Assembly: GCA_035048815.1 (NCBI GenBank)
Contig: JAUCBN010000043.1
Coordinates: 12,713,001-12,777,000, forward strand
From: Abelmoschus esculentus
Taxonomy: Eukaryota; Streptophyta; Magnoliopsida; Malvales; Malvaceae
DNA length: 64,000 bases
Direction: 5' to 3'
Positions 11,777-22,966 of the stretch are shown piece by piece; the first letter of the stretch is position 1; each line of letters starts with the position of its first letter. Under the pieces are notes generated by a model that saw only the letters and a program-made list of their open reading frames with translations, did no database searches and had not been told where the DNA came from. Both the position numbers and the translations under genes were made by a program.

Positions 11777-12013
11777 TGTTATGAATAAAGTAAAAAACAA
11801 GAATAAAATAAGAGAATAAAGATGAGAGACAAAAGAGAGAGATTTTATTATATTCTCAAAGTAGGGTTGTGTACAATGCTTTGTCCAAAAGCCTATATTT
11901 ATAGGCATAAGATAGAAACCCTAATTTCAATGGGTATTAAACCCTAATAATGGAGCCCATTAAACTTAAACTTAATATATAGATATCCACCATAAGTAAA
12001 TATATCCATAACA
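11777..12013 (-). repeat. 5' LTR of Copia element 1
   Basis: 237 bp from TGTTATGAATAAAG (plus strand) to CATAACA. It pairs with 6639-6875, with about 15 mismatches counted by eye. Confidence 0.9.
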
Positions 12014-12175
12014 TAAATCGATTAAATTAAACAATATTTATAAAAATAATGTCACTAAAAGTTATGCCCTTTTATGATATTTATAAAAAAAATATCATTA
12101 TATATATATATTTAATAGTTTCTTTTAAGCATTAATTTTTCGTTCATTATTCAATCGTGTTAAATATATTATATA
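12014..12175. other. AT-rich spacer
   Basis: Short AT-rich stretch between Copia element 1 and the foldback element. No feature seen. Confidence 0.4.
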
Positions 12176-12535
12176 GGGTAAACTATATAAATGGTCCTTT
12201 GACTATACTTCAATTATCTTTTACATCTCCTGACTATCAAATGTTACAAATTGGTCCATTGATTAACTTTTTTGATACAAAGTGGTCTTGTGTCGTTAAA
12301 AATTTGACGGAAAACTGATGTGGACGATAACATGCTGACTTGGATTATAGAGATCAGGGATGACACATGTTTATCCAAGTCAACATGTTAACGTTTACTT
12401 CAATTTCCCGTCAAATTTTTAACGACACAAGACCACTTTGTATAAAAAAAGTTAGTCAATAAACCTATTTGTAACATTTGATAGTCAGGGGAAGTAAAAG
12501 ATAATTGAGGTATAATTAAAGGACCACTATTATAT
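12176..12535. mobile_element. Foldback MITE, nearly palindromic over about 355 bp
   Basis: The left arm (about 12176-12330) runs from GGGTAAACTATATAAATGG through GGTCTTGTGTCGTTAAAAAT. The right arm (about 12360-12530) carries the inverse in the right order: TTTTTAACGACACAAGACC, then AAAAAAGTTAGTCAATAAACC, then AAAAGATAATTGAGG. The transcript would form one long hairpin. Long terminal repeats without a coding interior fit a Mutator-type or foldback MITE. The outermost 20 bp of the right arm are less well matched. Confidence 0.75.
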
Positions 12536-13039
12536 ATTATTTTAAAGATTTTATCGAGTAGGCTCTAAACCCATAATTTATTAAACCTCGGATTTACCAA
12601 TAAAACAATATATTTCAAGTTCTGAAATATTATTTTATTACTTCTAAATGAAGCTGAATGGTCGTACTTTCTTTTTGCTCGATAAGAACATGATATATTA
12701 AAAAACAATAAATGTTGTAACATAAATCGAATCAATGTCCAAAATAAATTTTTGAAAGATTAGATTTTAATCTCTTAAGTTTTTAAAATATTTTATTTAG
12801 TCCCTATAAATTTTATAAATATTCATACTAAGTTTTATCTTTTTTGAATTTTTTAATTAAATTCTTTGTATAAATTAAAAACTTTTCACTATGCCTCTCA
12901 AATTTTTAAAAAATTTAGTTGCTCCCCAAATTTATTGAAAAATGAAAATGAAATCCTTTTTTTTTGAAAATTTTAATTTCAATCTCTATTTTTTTGAAAA
13001 TATAAATTAGTACATGTAAACTCTTTCGTGAAGCTCCAC
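12536..13039. other. AT-rich intergenic spacer
   Basis: About 500 bp, AT-rich, no ORF and no recognisable element boundary. Confidence 0.45.
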
Positions 13040-13907
13040 TGTAACGACCCAGGTTCTCGGTTTAGTGTGTCGGGTTAACCCGTGGTATTGGGCCTCGATT
13101 TTGGGCTCGGGTTTGAGTAGTTTTGGGCCTTAGTGTTGGGTTGCCTTGAGCCCAAGTGTTAGTTTGGGGACTTTTTGGTCCTTTCCCTTGTGTAGGACAA
13201 GGTAAGGGGGGAGAGGTAGTTTGATTTTCTGCAGAGAAAAATCTGAGGAGTGAAGTCACCACTCTTTCTCTCTTGTTTACATCTTTTCTTCCATCAATCT
13301 CAAGAGAAAAAGGTAAGATCTTTAGAGTTTTATGTGGCAATCTCGTTTTGGTGCAAGAGAAGAAGTTGTAGGGCTGTTAGAGATCTTTAAAAAGAAGTAA
13401 AGATTGGTAGTTTCGGTGAGGATGAAGGTTTAAGTTGGGGTTTAGGGTGCAATCCGGGTTTGAGTGTTGAGGGCTTGTATTATGAGTTTTTCCTAGTGTT
13501 TTAAGATCAAGAAACATCCCAAGAAGTTTCTAATCCGTTCTTAATCTTTCTCTTGTAGAGAAAGAGGTTTGTGAACCATCATCAAGCTTTGGAAGAGGAA
13601 AAGCTTGAAACGGTGTGGAGCTCGAGTTTGTTGCTGTTTTAGCTCAAGGTTGGTACTCCCAGCTTGTTCTTTACATCATACATATCATGGTAGTTGCATA
13701 CATGTAGATATAGTGTATGTATTGCTTGGTTTGAGCTTGGTATGCTTTAATGGTAGAAATTGTGTTAGTGAGTTAAATGGCTGAAAAATTGTGTTAAAAC
13801 GTCCTAAACATCTCAAGGAACTAATGAGAATACTGTAGGATTGATTAAGTCAAGTTTGGAATGAATTCCTAGAAATTTCTAAGTGCATACCTGCATTTCG
13901 TGTAGGG

Positions 13908-14175
13908 GGTATCGATACACGGGCTATTGGTATCGATACCCATGAGTGGAAATAGGCTAAGTGGCCAGGTGTATCGAACCATGGTTCGATACCGGGACCT
14001 CCAGTGGCATAATGGCATCGATACCCGTATCGATGCTGAAGGGTCCCCTTTCGTTGACTTTAGAAATGGTCAAAGGGTATCGATAGTATCGATACCCATG
14101 GTTCGATGCCTTCTTTGGGTAGGTATCGAGGCAAGGTGGTTCGATACCCCATATAAGGGTATCGATACCCTTGTG
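13908..14175. repeat. Cluster of GTATCGATAC / GTTCGATACC palindromic words
   Basis: In about 270 bp there are at least nine copies of TATCGATA or its variants, many as GGTATCGATACC. The segment 13971-13992 is a perfect 22-bp palindrome centred on CCATGG. The DNA strand is near-identical to its own complement in several blocks, which creates shadow ORFs on both strands (13927-14289). A similar cluster lies at 33388-33655 in the other long LTR. Confidence 0.85.
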
Positions 14176-14460
14176 AAAACTTGACGAGATAAGTATTGTT
14201 TGAGGTCCGATAATAGAAGTAAAGGTCACAATGAATCTTATAATTAATGAAATGAATGGATAACACAAGATTGACATATTTAAACCCAAAATGACTAAAT
14301 TATGCTAAGTCTTGATATGTTTTGATGTGAGGATCCTAGGTGGATCGTTTATGTGTGTTGAGTCCTTGTTTGATGGAAATCCGGATATCCAAAAGTGTTG
14401 TAACACGTCGAAGGCCATCCGATGTGACATTCCGGGTGATGATTCTGAAGACCATTCCGA

Positions 14461-14571
14461 ATGTAGGATCCCGATGCTGTGTGGACGCGGGCCTCATTCA
14501 ATGATACTTGATGTGGCATTCCGAGTATGGGATTTGGAGGATCCCGATGCTGTGTGGACGCGGGCCTCACT
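14461..14571 (+). repeat. Direct repeat of about 31 bp in the LTR-like block
   Basis: GGATCCCGATGCTGTGTGGACGCGGGCCTCA-type sequence occurs twice, at about 14466-14496 and 14539-14569, each followed by an ATTC/ACTT difference. The preceding sequences (GATGTGACATTCCGGGTG and GATGTGGCATTCCGAGTA) are also related, so the duplicated unit is longer and diverged. Confidence 0.75.
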
Positions 14572-14777
14572 ACTTTGTGTTGTTGTTTGACATGTATATG
14601 CTGTGTGCGTCATTATACATTGTTTATGCCATGTGGTAGGCAAGTATGCTAGATCATCATATCATGCACGATATTTTATATGTTATGCTTTACTGCTTAT
14701 GATATGCATGATGTTGGCCGAGTTCGGCGTATCCATTGAGCTTTCGTAGATCAGCGTTCGAAATATGTTTTCGTGCG

Positions 14778-15277
14778 TAGGTTAGGTGAACACGGAACTC
14801 GAATTCAACGGGTTTCGATCCGATCCAATTAGGTCGGATTTTAAAAAAATCGGGTTCGGGTCGGGGGTTTTTTTCATGGTAGTTTCGGGCCGGGTCGGGT
14901 TCGGGTTTAGGGTAGAAAAATCTGATTCAAGATTAATAGTATAATTTTTCCATATATATTTTAGGGATATTTGCAATAATGATCCCTCTTTATATATATT
15001 TTATACAATTAGGTCATTAAAATTATTTTTTACAATTAGGTCACTAAAAATTATTTTTTTACAATTAGATCTCTAAATTTTATTTTTTTACAAAAGTCCC
15101 TAAAATTTTATTTTTTTAATGATTCGGGTCATGTCGGGTTTTAAAGCTTAAAAATCAGGTCCGGTCAGATTTTTTTCACCCTAAAACCGGGTCGGGTCAA
15201 GTGGAGGGCGGAGGGTATGAGTTTTTGGGTCGGGTGCGAGTGGACCAAAAATCCGACCCGACCCGTACCTATCTCTA
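14778..15277. mobile_element. MITE-like insertion rich in GGGTCGGGTTCGGG words
   Basis: About 500 bp with TAGGTTAGGTG at the left and CCTATCTCTA at the right as weak inverted ends. Many GGGTCGGG/CCGACCCG words at both ends surround an AT-rich centre with repeated ACAATTAGGTC words. This is the same style as the elements at 1-353 and 4733-5123. No clear target duplication. Confidence 0.5.
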
Positions 15278-15621
15278 TGCATGATGCATGTTATCTGCAT
15301 ACGTCGGCGGAAAAGCATGTTACTTGACCTTTTGTTTTTCTTGAAGCATTCGTGTTCATAATTAACGCGGAATTATATTTTGATCATATCTCTGTCTCTG
15401 ATTCAAAAGTCATATTTAATGTATATTATGATACAAATATTAGATTCTAATTCCATAAATACATGGAAAAATCTTTTGAAAATCATGTCTACCTACTGAT
15501 GGAAACATTTCCGTAACGTAAGTTTACAGTGTTACATATAGAACATGTTTTGGTACTTACAGCCATGTTCTATTTTCCGAGATTTGGAGGAAAGAACTGA
15601 TCATAAATTCCTAACAATGAC

Positions 15622-18277
15622 TAGGGATGTAAAAAGCTGATCCGACCTGAAAACTCAACTGAAACCTGTTCGAGTCAGAATTTGGTTTGACCTGGGGATG
15701 TAAAGACCCAAACCCGATCTGTATCCGATTGTTGTTGATTCGAACCTGAGTTGGACCTGTTACTGTAGCAACTGAACCCGTACTGTATCCGACCAAGAAT
15801 GACCCGAACCCGATTTCAACCTGTTACTGTGGACCCGAAACCCGACCTACATCCGACTGAAACAAACCTGAACCCGAGTCTGACCTGGTAGATAACCGAT
15901 ATTATCCAACTGAATCAACCCGAGACCTGATTTTACCCAATCTGTTTTGAACCCAACCTGTTTTGAACCGGACCTGTTTTGAACTCGACCTGTTATTGAC
16001 CTAAACTAATATTAACAAGACTTAATATTTACATGATATATAATTAAGTATATCCATAATTAGACATTAGAATTAATTTAGGGATTATTATTTAAATTTA
16101 GTATTACATGTTTAATTAAATTAATTTATTTACTATTTTATTTAATTTTAATGTATTTAATTTTAATTATAATTTTAAAATAATATTTCATTAAAAATTA
16201 TAATTTTAAATTAATATTCTATTAAAAGTTATAATTTTAAATTAATATTTAATTAAGTTAAATTAATTTATTAAACTTAGATTAATTAAACTAAATTAAA
16301 ATATAAAAAACATAAATTACAAACATAATTAAAAGAATTCTAAAATCAAATATAGATTTTTATTAAATTAATCTAAATTATAAATCAATTAAATTAAACC
16401 AAAACAATTGATAATAAAAAAGTGAAAAGATTAAATTTTGGAGGGAGATAAGCCACCCATTTTTTAAGTTTAAAATTAATTTATTTTTATTGTAAAAATT
16501 TTGGAGGGAATAAAAAAGAGAGAAAAATTTAGAGGAAAAAAAATTAAAAATAAATTTTTATTATTATATAAAAAAGAGGGAAAAACAAAATTTTGGAGGG
16601 AACTAGTATATATGGTAAATTTTGGAGGATATTAATATATATGTAAATTTTGGATTATTATTATTACAACATATAATCAAATAATAATTTTTGATTAAAT
16701 ATAATCAATTAAAAATATAAAAAAGGAGATTATATTTAAATATTCATTTGACACTATTCTAGGTCAGGTAAAAAATTTCGCATATTTTTATATAGGTCGT
16801 ACCTAAAAATCGAATCTCGCGCCGCTCTACACCTTATTTTACAATTATTTCAATTTGATTATGATCACTCGAAAATTAAGTTTTAAATTTTATTTTTATT
16901 CGATTTGATCATCATTTAACTAAAATCAGATTATATATTTTAAAATTATTTCAATTTGATCATAGAAAATTAGTTTAGTGATTGGAGAATTCGTCTTAGA
17001 GAACTAATTTAGTGATTTGGGCTTAGAGTTGGGCTTAAAGAATTAATAATATACATATATTAATTAAATACATATACGTACATTAATTTATAAATAAATT
17101 AAATACATATATTAGTATACATTTAAGTATATTATAAGTATATTATATACATATATTAATATATATATCTAATATATATATATATATTAAGTAGTAAGTA
17201 TACATATATTAACATATACATACATACTTATATATAAGTATACATACAATATATATTATATACATATATTAATGTATACTATATAGAATATAAGTATAAA
17301 TATACTTATATACATACATACTTATATATTATATACATATACATACATATATATTATATATATTTTTATATATATATTATTATACATTTCATATTTCTAT
17401 ATATAGTATCATACTATATATAATAGTATAAATTTCATATATAGAATACATTCTATATTTAACATAAATTTCATATATAGAATATATTTCATATATACTA
17501 TAAATTTCATATTTACATTTTTGAAATGTATTAAATTATATTAAATAGATATAAATTATAATATATTAAAGTACATTAAAATTAATTTTTTTACTGAATT
17601 TAACTATTATTAATTTATAATGTTTGTAATCTAGTCCTTACAACTTTATAAATTGACTATTATTTATTTTTATAATTTAGTTTAGTGTTTTTAATAAGAT
17701 GATATTTTATTTTATTAATGTTTATCCTTTTTAATTTAAAACTTTATTCTTTCTAGTCCAATGTTTATTCCTTATTTAATTTTTAATTTTTGTAATTTAT
17801 CCCAATTTTTAAGATATGAATGATATTTTTGTTTAGTTTAGTGCGTAATATTTATTTTTAATGGGATTCATTCTAGTTAAAGAAGTTAGATATTAAATAA
17901 TTAATTCGAAATGAATGATCAACCATTCAACCCAAAGTCTATCGATTATTTACTTAATTACTTATTTGTACCAAACTCAAACATAATAATTTTAATTAAT
18001 ATGAATTTAAAACCCGAATTAATTCTACCTGAAATGAATCCGACCTGAAATACAACCGAACCGAAATGAACCCGACCTGAAATCTACCCGACCTGAAATG
18101 AACCTGTCAATTATCTGATTTGGACCCGAACCGTTTGAACCCGACCTGAAATGGACCCGCACCCGACCCGAATCGAGTCAAAACAACAAATCAACCTGAA
18201 ATGACTTGTATCCGATTCTACCCGACCTGACAATACCCGACGTGAAACCCATCCGAGTAACTATTTTTACATCCCTA
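15622..18277. mobile_element. hAT-like non-autonomous element, 2.66 kb, perfect 8-bp target duplication
   Basis: Terminal inverted repeats TAGGGATGTAAAAA (15622) and TTTTTACATCCCTA (ending 18277). They are flanked on both sides by ACAATGAC (15614-15621 and 18278-18285), a perfect 8-bp duplication. The outer 350 bp on each side are dense in CCCGACCTGAA / CCTGTTTTGAACC words. The 1.9-kb centre is extremely AT-rich, with long TA-rich runs between 17040 and 17560, and has no coding sequence. Long for a MITE, so it may be a deletion derivative that gained AT-rich DNA. Confidence 0.85.
17040..17520. repeat. TA-rich microsatellite-like region
   Basis: Almost 500 bp of imperfect TATATA, ATACATATATTA and TATACTTATA words inside the hAT-like element. 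No ORF. Confidence 0.8.
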
Positions 18278-18999
18278 ACAATGACGGCTTCAACTAGAAG
18301 AGAGGTCGTTTCGATGTTAAACAAAGAAATTTATTACGAATGTTAATCGAGTATAAATGAATTGAATTTGAACGAATAAAGTTTTATTTGTATTTATTTT
18401 TTAAGTGTTTGTGTTTGTTTAGTGTGTTGTGAACATAATCCTTTAACATTCACAGAACATGTTTATTTAAATACATAATAAAATGTTCGCTAGAATGGTA
18501 AAATTACACTGTTACTCCTTAAATTTTGTATGCTTTACACTTTGAACTTCAAAGTTCACCTTGTGCTTAATTTAATCTTTATCTTCATCGATATTTAAAA
18601 TATAAAAATATAAAGGAAAAGGGAACCCGATAAATAAGCCTATAAACAAGCTTGTTTGTGAACATAAACGAATTGTTGTTCGTGTTCATTTATTTATTAA
18701 ACGAACATAAAAAATTTGCTCTTACTCGTTAATTTATCTTAATAAATGAACTTACAAACTATTCACGAATAATTTGTCAAATAATGTATTCAATTACCGT
18801 CCTGCTGTATTTATAATTTTTACTGCCGCTGTTTGCTTATGGATCTGAGCAGTCTTTTTCCGGTGAGTTTGCAGTAACAGTACGCCGGTTCTGTCGACGG
18901 GATCGTAGATTTCGAATATGGTCTCGAATCCACGAGGTCTCGAACGAAAGGGGTGTTACAGATCTCCTATGTAAATAATTCATTAGGCTTGAAGAAACC

Positions 19000-19254
19000 A
19001 TGCTGTACCAAGAGCTTCAACACGTTGTTGTGCTCTGCTTCCTCGGTTCCGAAGTTGATTCTGAGATTATATTTTTCGATATTCAGAGGATCATATCGGA
19101 CGAAGGTGTTCGAGTAACATTGTCCTCACTTGCACCGGACGAATTCCGGAATCCGGAATTCATAAAAGTCTCCGGCATGAATGGCAACGTGAAGGTTGTT
19201 GAATGTAGTATCAGTTGTAAATCTTGTAATTTGACATTGTTAAGATATTTTTAA
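19000..19254 (+). CDS. Unidentified ORF, possible gene fragment (84 codons)
   Basis: ATG at 19000 just after the end of the LTR-like block. The first 65 residues have an even, non-repetitive composition with codon use that looks more gene-like than the surroundings (for example D-E-F-R-N-P-E-F-I-K-V-S-G). It then passes a possible GT donor after AAG near 19195 and becomes low-complexity. I do not recognise a family. It could be a lone exon of a broken gene or a transduced fragment. Confidence 0.3.
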   Translation: MLYQELQHVVVLCFLGSEVDSEIIFFDIQRIISDEGVRVTLSSLAPDEFRNPEFIKVSGMNGNVKVVECSISCKSCNLTLLRYF

Positions 19255-19277
19255 ACGTATGCAATGGTGCAGGCAAA

Positions 19278-19903
19278 TAGAGGTGGTAAACTGAGCTAAG
19301 ATCCGAACTGATTTTATTTGATTTGAGATTTAATATCAACTTGAATTTGATTTAAAATCCAAAATAAGTCGAATTTGACCCGATTTTTAGTTGAATCGAT
19401 ATGGATTTGATCCGATTTTCAATCGAACCGAATAGATTCAAACCAATTTTCAAAGCAAACCAAATAGACTCAAATCGAAAGTAATCCAAACTGAAGACAA
19501 CCCGATATAAAGAAAATATATTAAAAGAAATAGTGAAAGATTTAATGTGAACCATCGCACAACTCATCAAAAAGTCAAATATATTAGCTTTATAAAGTTA
19601 TATCTAAGTTTAAAAAATATCCGGTCTGAAAACCGAACTAAAATATATTGATCTCCTATTGAGCTAACCTTGACTCGACCCAAAATCAATCTACCCGAAA
19701 ATACCCGATCTGGAATCATTTGACCCAAAAATCAATCGAACTGAATGATCTGATCCAACCCGATATCCGATACGTATCACTATAGATCAGAATTAAAACC
19801 AAACCAGACTATATCTGATCTAAACTAAATCGAAACCGAATATTTTCAAAATTGAATCTAACCCAAATTAAATCTGATCTGAATGAATTATTTGCCGCCT
19901 CTA
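19278..19903. mobile_element. hAT-like MITE, AGAGGTGGTAAA type (626 bp)
   Basis: Ends TAGAGGTGGTAAACTGAG and ATTTGCCGCCTCTA form terminal inverted repeats. Flanking 8-mers CAGGCAAA (19270-19277) and AAGACAAA (19904-19911) match at 6 of 8. The interior repeats GATCCGAAC / AACCCGATC words with no ORF. Confidence 0.7.
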
Positions 19904-20506
19904 AAGACAAAAGCTAAACGTCTCTTTATAACTTTGGAATTTATAGATAGATATAAATGCAACAATTTAAGCAGAAAAATATCATTTTTGTTTTTATTTA
20001 CATGTTCATGAAATATATATGAATTAATTTCCTTTTCATAAAGAATACAAAGCCAACAAGAATTGATTTTGTACCAACTTATAAGAAAATAGAAAATAAA
20101 ATTAAAAAAGTTTTCTCATATATGTGACCAAAATGTAATTTATGAACTTGATTATTACAATTAATTAATTGAAAATTTCATTATTAGTTTTTAAAATATA
20201 ATAAATAAATAAATTATAAATAGACTTATAAACGAAATAAACGAACACAAATGATGATATGTTCATATTTGTTTGTTTAATTTTAATCGAACAAATAAAT
20301 GAACACGAACAATTAAATGAATATAATTTTTTGTTTGTTAGTTAAAATGATAAACGAACGTAAATAAACACAAACAAACGTGCATAAAAAGACGCATATG
20401 AATAAATTTAAACAAACATAAGCGATTTAACATACATGAATATCTTTTTTAAAATATATATAATATTTTTTCATGAAAAATAATAAATATAAATAAATAT
20501 ATGTAA
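19904..20506. other. AT-rich spacer with GAACGAACA-type words
   Basis: AT-rich DNA containing repeated AACGAACACAAAT and AAACGAACGTAAAT words near 20230-20410, a composition typical of a further decayed MITE class. No ORF or clean ends found. Confidence 0.35.
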
Positions 20507-21390
20507 ATAATTTTTTTGGTAAAATGATACGATTGTATTCATAAACTATCATACATAGGGGATATTAGTTTGTATCTCGTTAAAAATCTACTTTTAACCT
20601 AAATAGAGGAAAAGAGTACCCATACTGATATATATATAAAATCAATCGCCCGACAAAGTATCAAATAAACAAATTAAAACCACAACTAAACAAACATGAC
20701 ATCCTCAATCAATAACGATTGAATCCATTCTGACGGATTCCCGTAATATGTAATCTCCAAGCTATGAACATCCGCACTTTTAATTAATGTGTGGGTTAGG
20801 GGTGAGTATTCAATCGATTCAAGTCGAATCGAGTCAAAAAATTTTGAGTTATTCGAGTTGACGAGTCATATTTTACAATTCAAACTTTATTTGAATTTTT
20901 TCGATTCGATTGGAGTTTAAGAAATTCGAGTCAAGTTGAGTTTTCGAGTTTCTATAAATATTTAATTACAATTATTTATCATGTTATAATACGATTTGAT
21001 TCTAATTTAAACAACTTTCTCTAGTCATATAATATATACATTCATCTGGTAATATTTCTTCATATTTTTATATATATATATCAATATATATATATATATA
21101 TATCTCATAAAAAATCGAGAGATTTGTCTCGAACTTAAAAATAAATCCTTTAATTACTAAAAATTTCGAGTTATTTGAGTTATTCGAATTTTATTTTATA
21201 ATTCGAACTTTATTTGAAATTTTTTCGAGTCGAGTCGAGTCTATAAAATTTCGAGTGAGTCAAAACGAGTTGAGTATTTTCTCCTCGAGTCGAGTCGAGT
21301 TATTCGGTTTTTCGACTCGAGTTTTGCTCACCCCTAACGTCAGCCACCTTATTCTTAGACCACCTCGCATGTTAGAATTTCATGAACGTT
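20507..21390 (-). mobile_element. LINE 3'-end remnant, interrupted by a MITE
   Basis: On the minus strand, sequence upstream of 20507 ends with TCATTTTACCAAAAAAATT, a typical plant LINE 3' tail. Before it comes a broken frame resembling the end of a LINE RNase H region: S-K-N-K-V-A-D near 21345-21390, then E-W-I-Q-S-L-L-I-E-D-V near 20700-20740. The MITE at 20797-21336 sits between these two parts. Only the 3' end is present. Confidence 0.45.
20797..21336. mobile_element. MITE rich in GAGTCGAGTCGAG words (540 bp)
   Basis: TAGGGGTGAGTATTC at the left and GTTTTGCTCACCCCTA at the right are terminal inverted repeats. The arms are made of TCGAGTCGAGTCGAG / CGACTCGAG words, and the centre has (TA)n runs near 21070-21105. 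The flanking 8-mers do not match well. Confidence 0.7.
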
Positions 21391-21710
21391 CACGAACGAA
21401 CGAGTTCTTAATTCATAGTCGTTCAATTAATTCAACAAACTTAAAATCTTATTTTTATTTATTTATTTAATAAATAAATAAATTTTCCGTCAAACAATTC
21501 TTAAACGGTTCATTGAACAATTCACGAACGATCTACTAAAAATAAAATAATACGAGCTATAAATTATTCAATGATCAGATCCCAGATTTTGAAAATCTGA
21601 TGAGTACAGAGAATCCTACCGTGGGGTAAACTTGAGATGCCAAATTACCAAATTGACAAAGTAAGTGATAATGCTTTGCGTGGTTCTGACTCAGATTGAC
21701 AGGGCCAGCT

Positions 21711-21741
<31 letters not shown>

Positions 21742-22856
21742 AAACATTTAATTACAGACAGATATATTAATTTTATTAATTTTAGTTTTTGACCCAAAAT
21801 TTGTCATTTTGTTCAAACAAGGACTTATTTGATTTTTTTATAATTATTAATATTTAATTTATCGATCGATTGGTTCATATCAGATATTATAAAAGTTCTT
21901 ATTTAAAGATACTGCTATATTCCGCTAAATCAACTGATAATTTATATTCGATTTAAGAACTTATTATCATTGCACTCGATACTTGTTTGTAAAAAAAATA
22001 TTTAATATAGTGACTTTTATGATTTAAATTACTTTTTTAATAAAATTAAGGTTTAAAATAAAAATAAATTTACTTATTTTACAATAATTTTGAAATTTAT
22101 AATATATATCTGAATTTTCATTATCCATAACTTCACCATTTTTGTTAGTTATATTGTAAAAGAAAAAATACTTCAAATTTTATTAAAAAAATTAAATATT
22201 TGATCAGAGATAAAATCAAGATCAAGCATCAGGTAGAGTAAAAATCTATTAAATATTTAAAGTTAAAAATTAGAAGAGATAAAAATCTTATTTAATTAAT
22301 ATTTAAATTTAAAAAATCTAAAATATTATATAAAAAATCTCACTCATCCACTAAATGGCTTTGTCCCTGTTTTTTAACACGTTATATTCGAGATTATAAT
22401 AAATATTAAATGTATCTATATCTGATATGAATATAATTAATTTTTAAATGATAATTTGAGTTTATTGAATTAAATTCATTTATATAATAATTTAAAAATT
22501 CACAATTTAACCTAAAATTTGAATCGAATCGATTTTTTTTTAAATTAATTTAAAAATTCCCAATATAGAATTGCGGCGCCAATGATTAGTTGTATAAACT
22601 TGTAGAAAACATATTCCTATCGAACCACGTCAGTGCCAGGCCAGCTTCGTTTCCAAACAAAGAAATCCAGCTCCACGTTTACCTGTTAATGGCGGCCTAA
22701 TCTCCTTCCTCCTACTTTCTCTCCAATAATACACAACAAAACAAATTAATTATTTAATAAATATCAAATCCCATCGACTATCAAGTTTGGGTCAATTAAG
22801 AAATGTACGATAAAAATATCTGCATGGAAAAAAAAGTAAAAAATATTGGTGATGTG
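21391..22856. other. AT-rich intergenic region upstream of the transporter
   Basis: Contains GTTCACGAACGAACG words near 21380-21410 and an inverse-like TTCACGAACG near 21518 (a decayed MITE), and four tandem copies of ACTGGAA at 21712-21739. The remainder is AT-rich. No gene seen. Confidence 0.45.
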
Positions 22857-22864
22857 TATATAAA
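22857..22864 (+). promoter_or_regulatory. Probable TATA box of the ERD6-like gene
   Basis: TATATAAA lies 103 bp upstream of the ATG at 22967, leaving room for a short plant 5'UTR. It is followed by a GC-richer stretch than its surroundings. Position and sequence are the only evidence. Confidence 0.55.
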
Positions 22865-22966
22865 GCTCATGGTTTAGACCTTTGTTTTCACCCACATTGT
22901 ACACCATCTGTTTGAAGTTTTGTTTGTGGGGGTCTGGGGGGTGTTGAAAGTTGAAACACTAGAGAG

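Larger units (their letters stand above)
6639..12013 (-). mobile_element. Ty1/Copia LTR retrotransposon, element 1, degraded (5375 bp)
   Basis: Two 237-bp LTRs (11777-12013 as 5' LTR, 6639-6875 as 3' LTR) bracket a minus-strand interior. Flanks CAAAT (6634-6638) and TAAAT (12014-12018) are a 4-of-5 target duplication. In element sense the order is: primer site, unusual leader with CATTC-GAATG repeats, Gag zinc knuckle (about 10560-10615), integrase-RT linker (8523-8717), reverse transcriptase with F-I-V-V-Y-V-D-D-L-N-I-I (YVDD at 7697-7708), RNase H with Y-I-D-N-T and K-T-K-H-I-S (7206-7406), and a purine tract just before the 3' LTR. The gag-before-integrase-before-RT order defines Copia. 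Frames are broken by many stops, so it cannot make its own proteins. By eye the LTRs differ at about 15 of 237 positions, so this is an older insertion than its sister at 56560-62183. Confidence 0.93.
13040..18960 (+). mobile_element. Long Gypsy-type LTR-like block, probably a decayed solo LTR, with two nested insertions
   Basis: Begins TGTAACGACCC at 13040 and ends GGGTGTTACA at 18960, the TGTAACRCCC...GGGTGTNACA ends typical of plant Gypsy LTRs. Removing the nested elements at 14778-15277 and 15622-18277 leaves about 2.8 kb, a plausible length for the long LTRs of Del/Tekay-like Gypsy lineages. It shares with the solo LTR at 30131-34016 a cluster of GTATCGATAC words. No gag or pol is visible. 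The 5-bp flanks (TCCAC and GATCT) do not match, so the two ends may come from different copies or one flank was lost. Confidence 0.55.

Noticed and set aside
13927..14289. Overlapping ORFs on both strands (85 and 110 codons)
   Set aside because: They arise from the palindromic GTATCGATAC cluster, which is nearly the same on both strands. No family signature.
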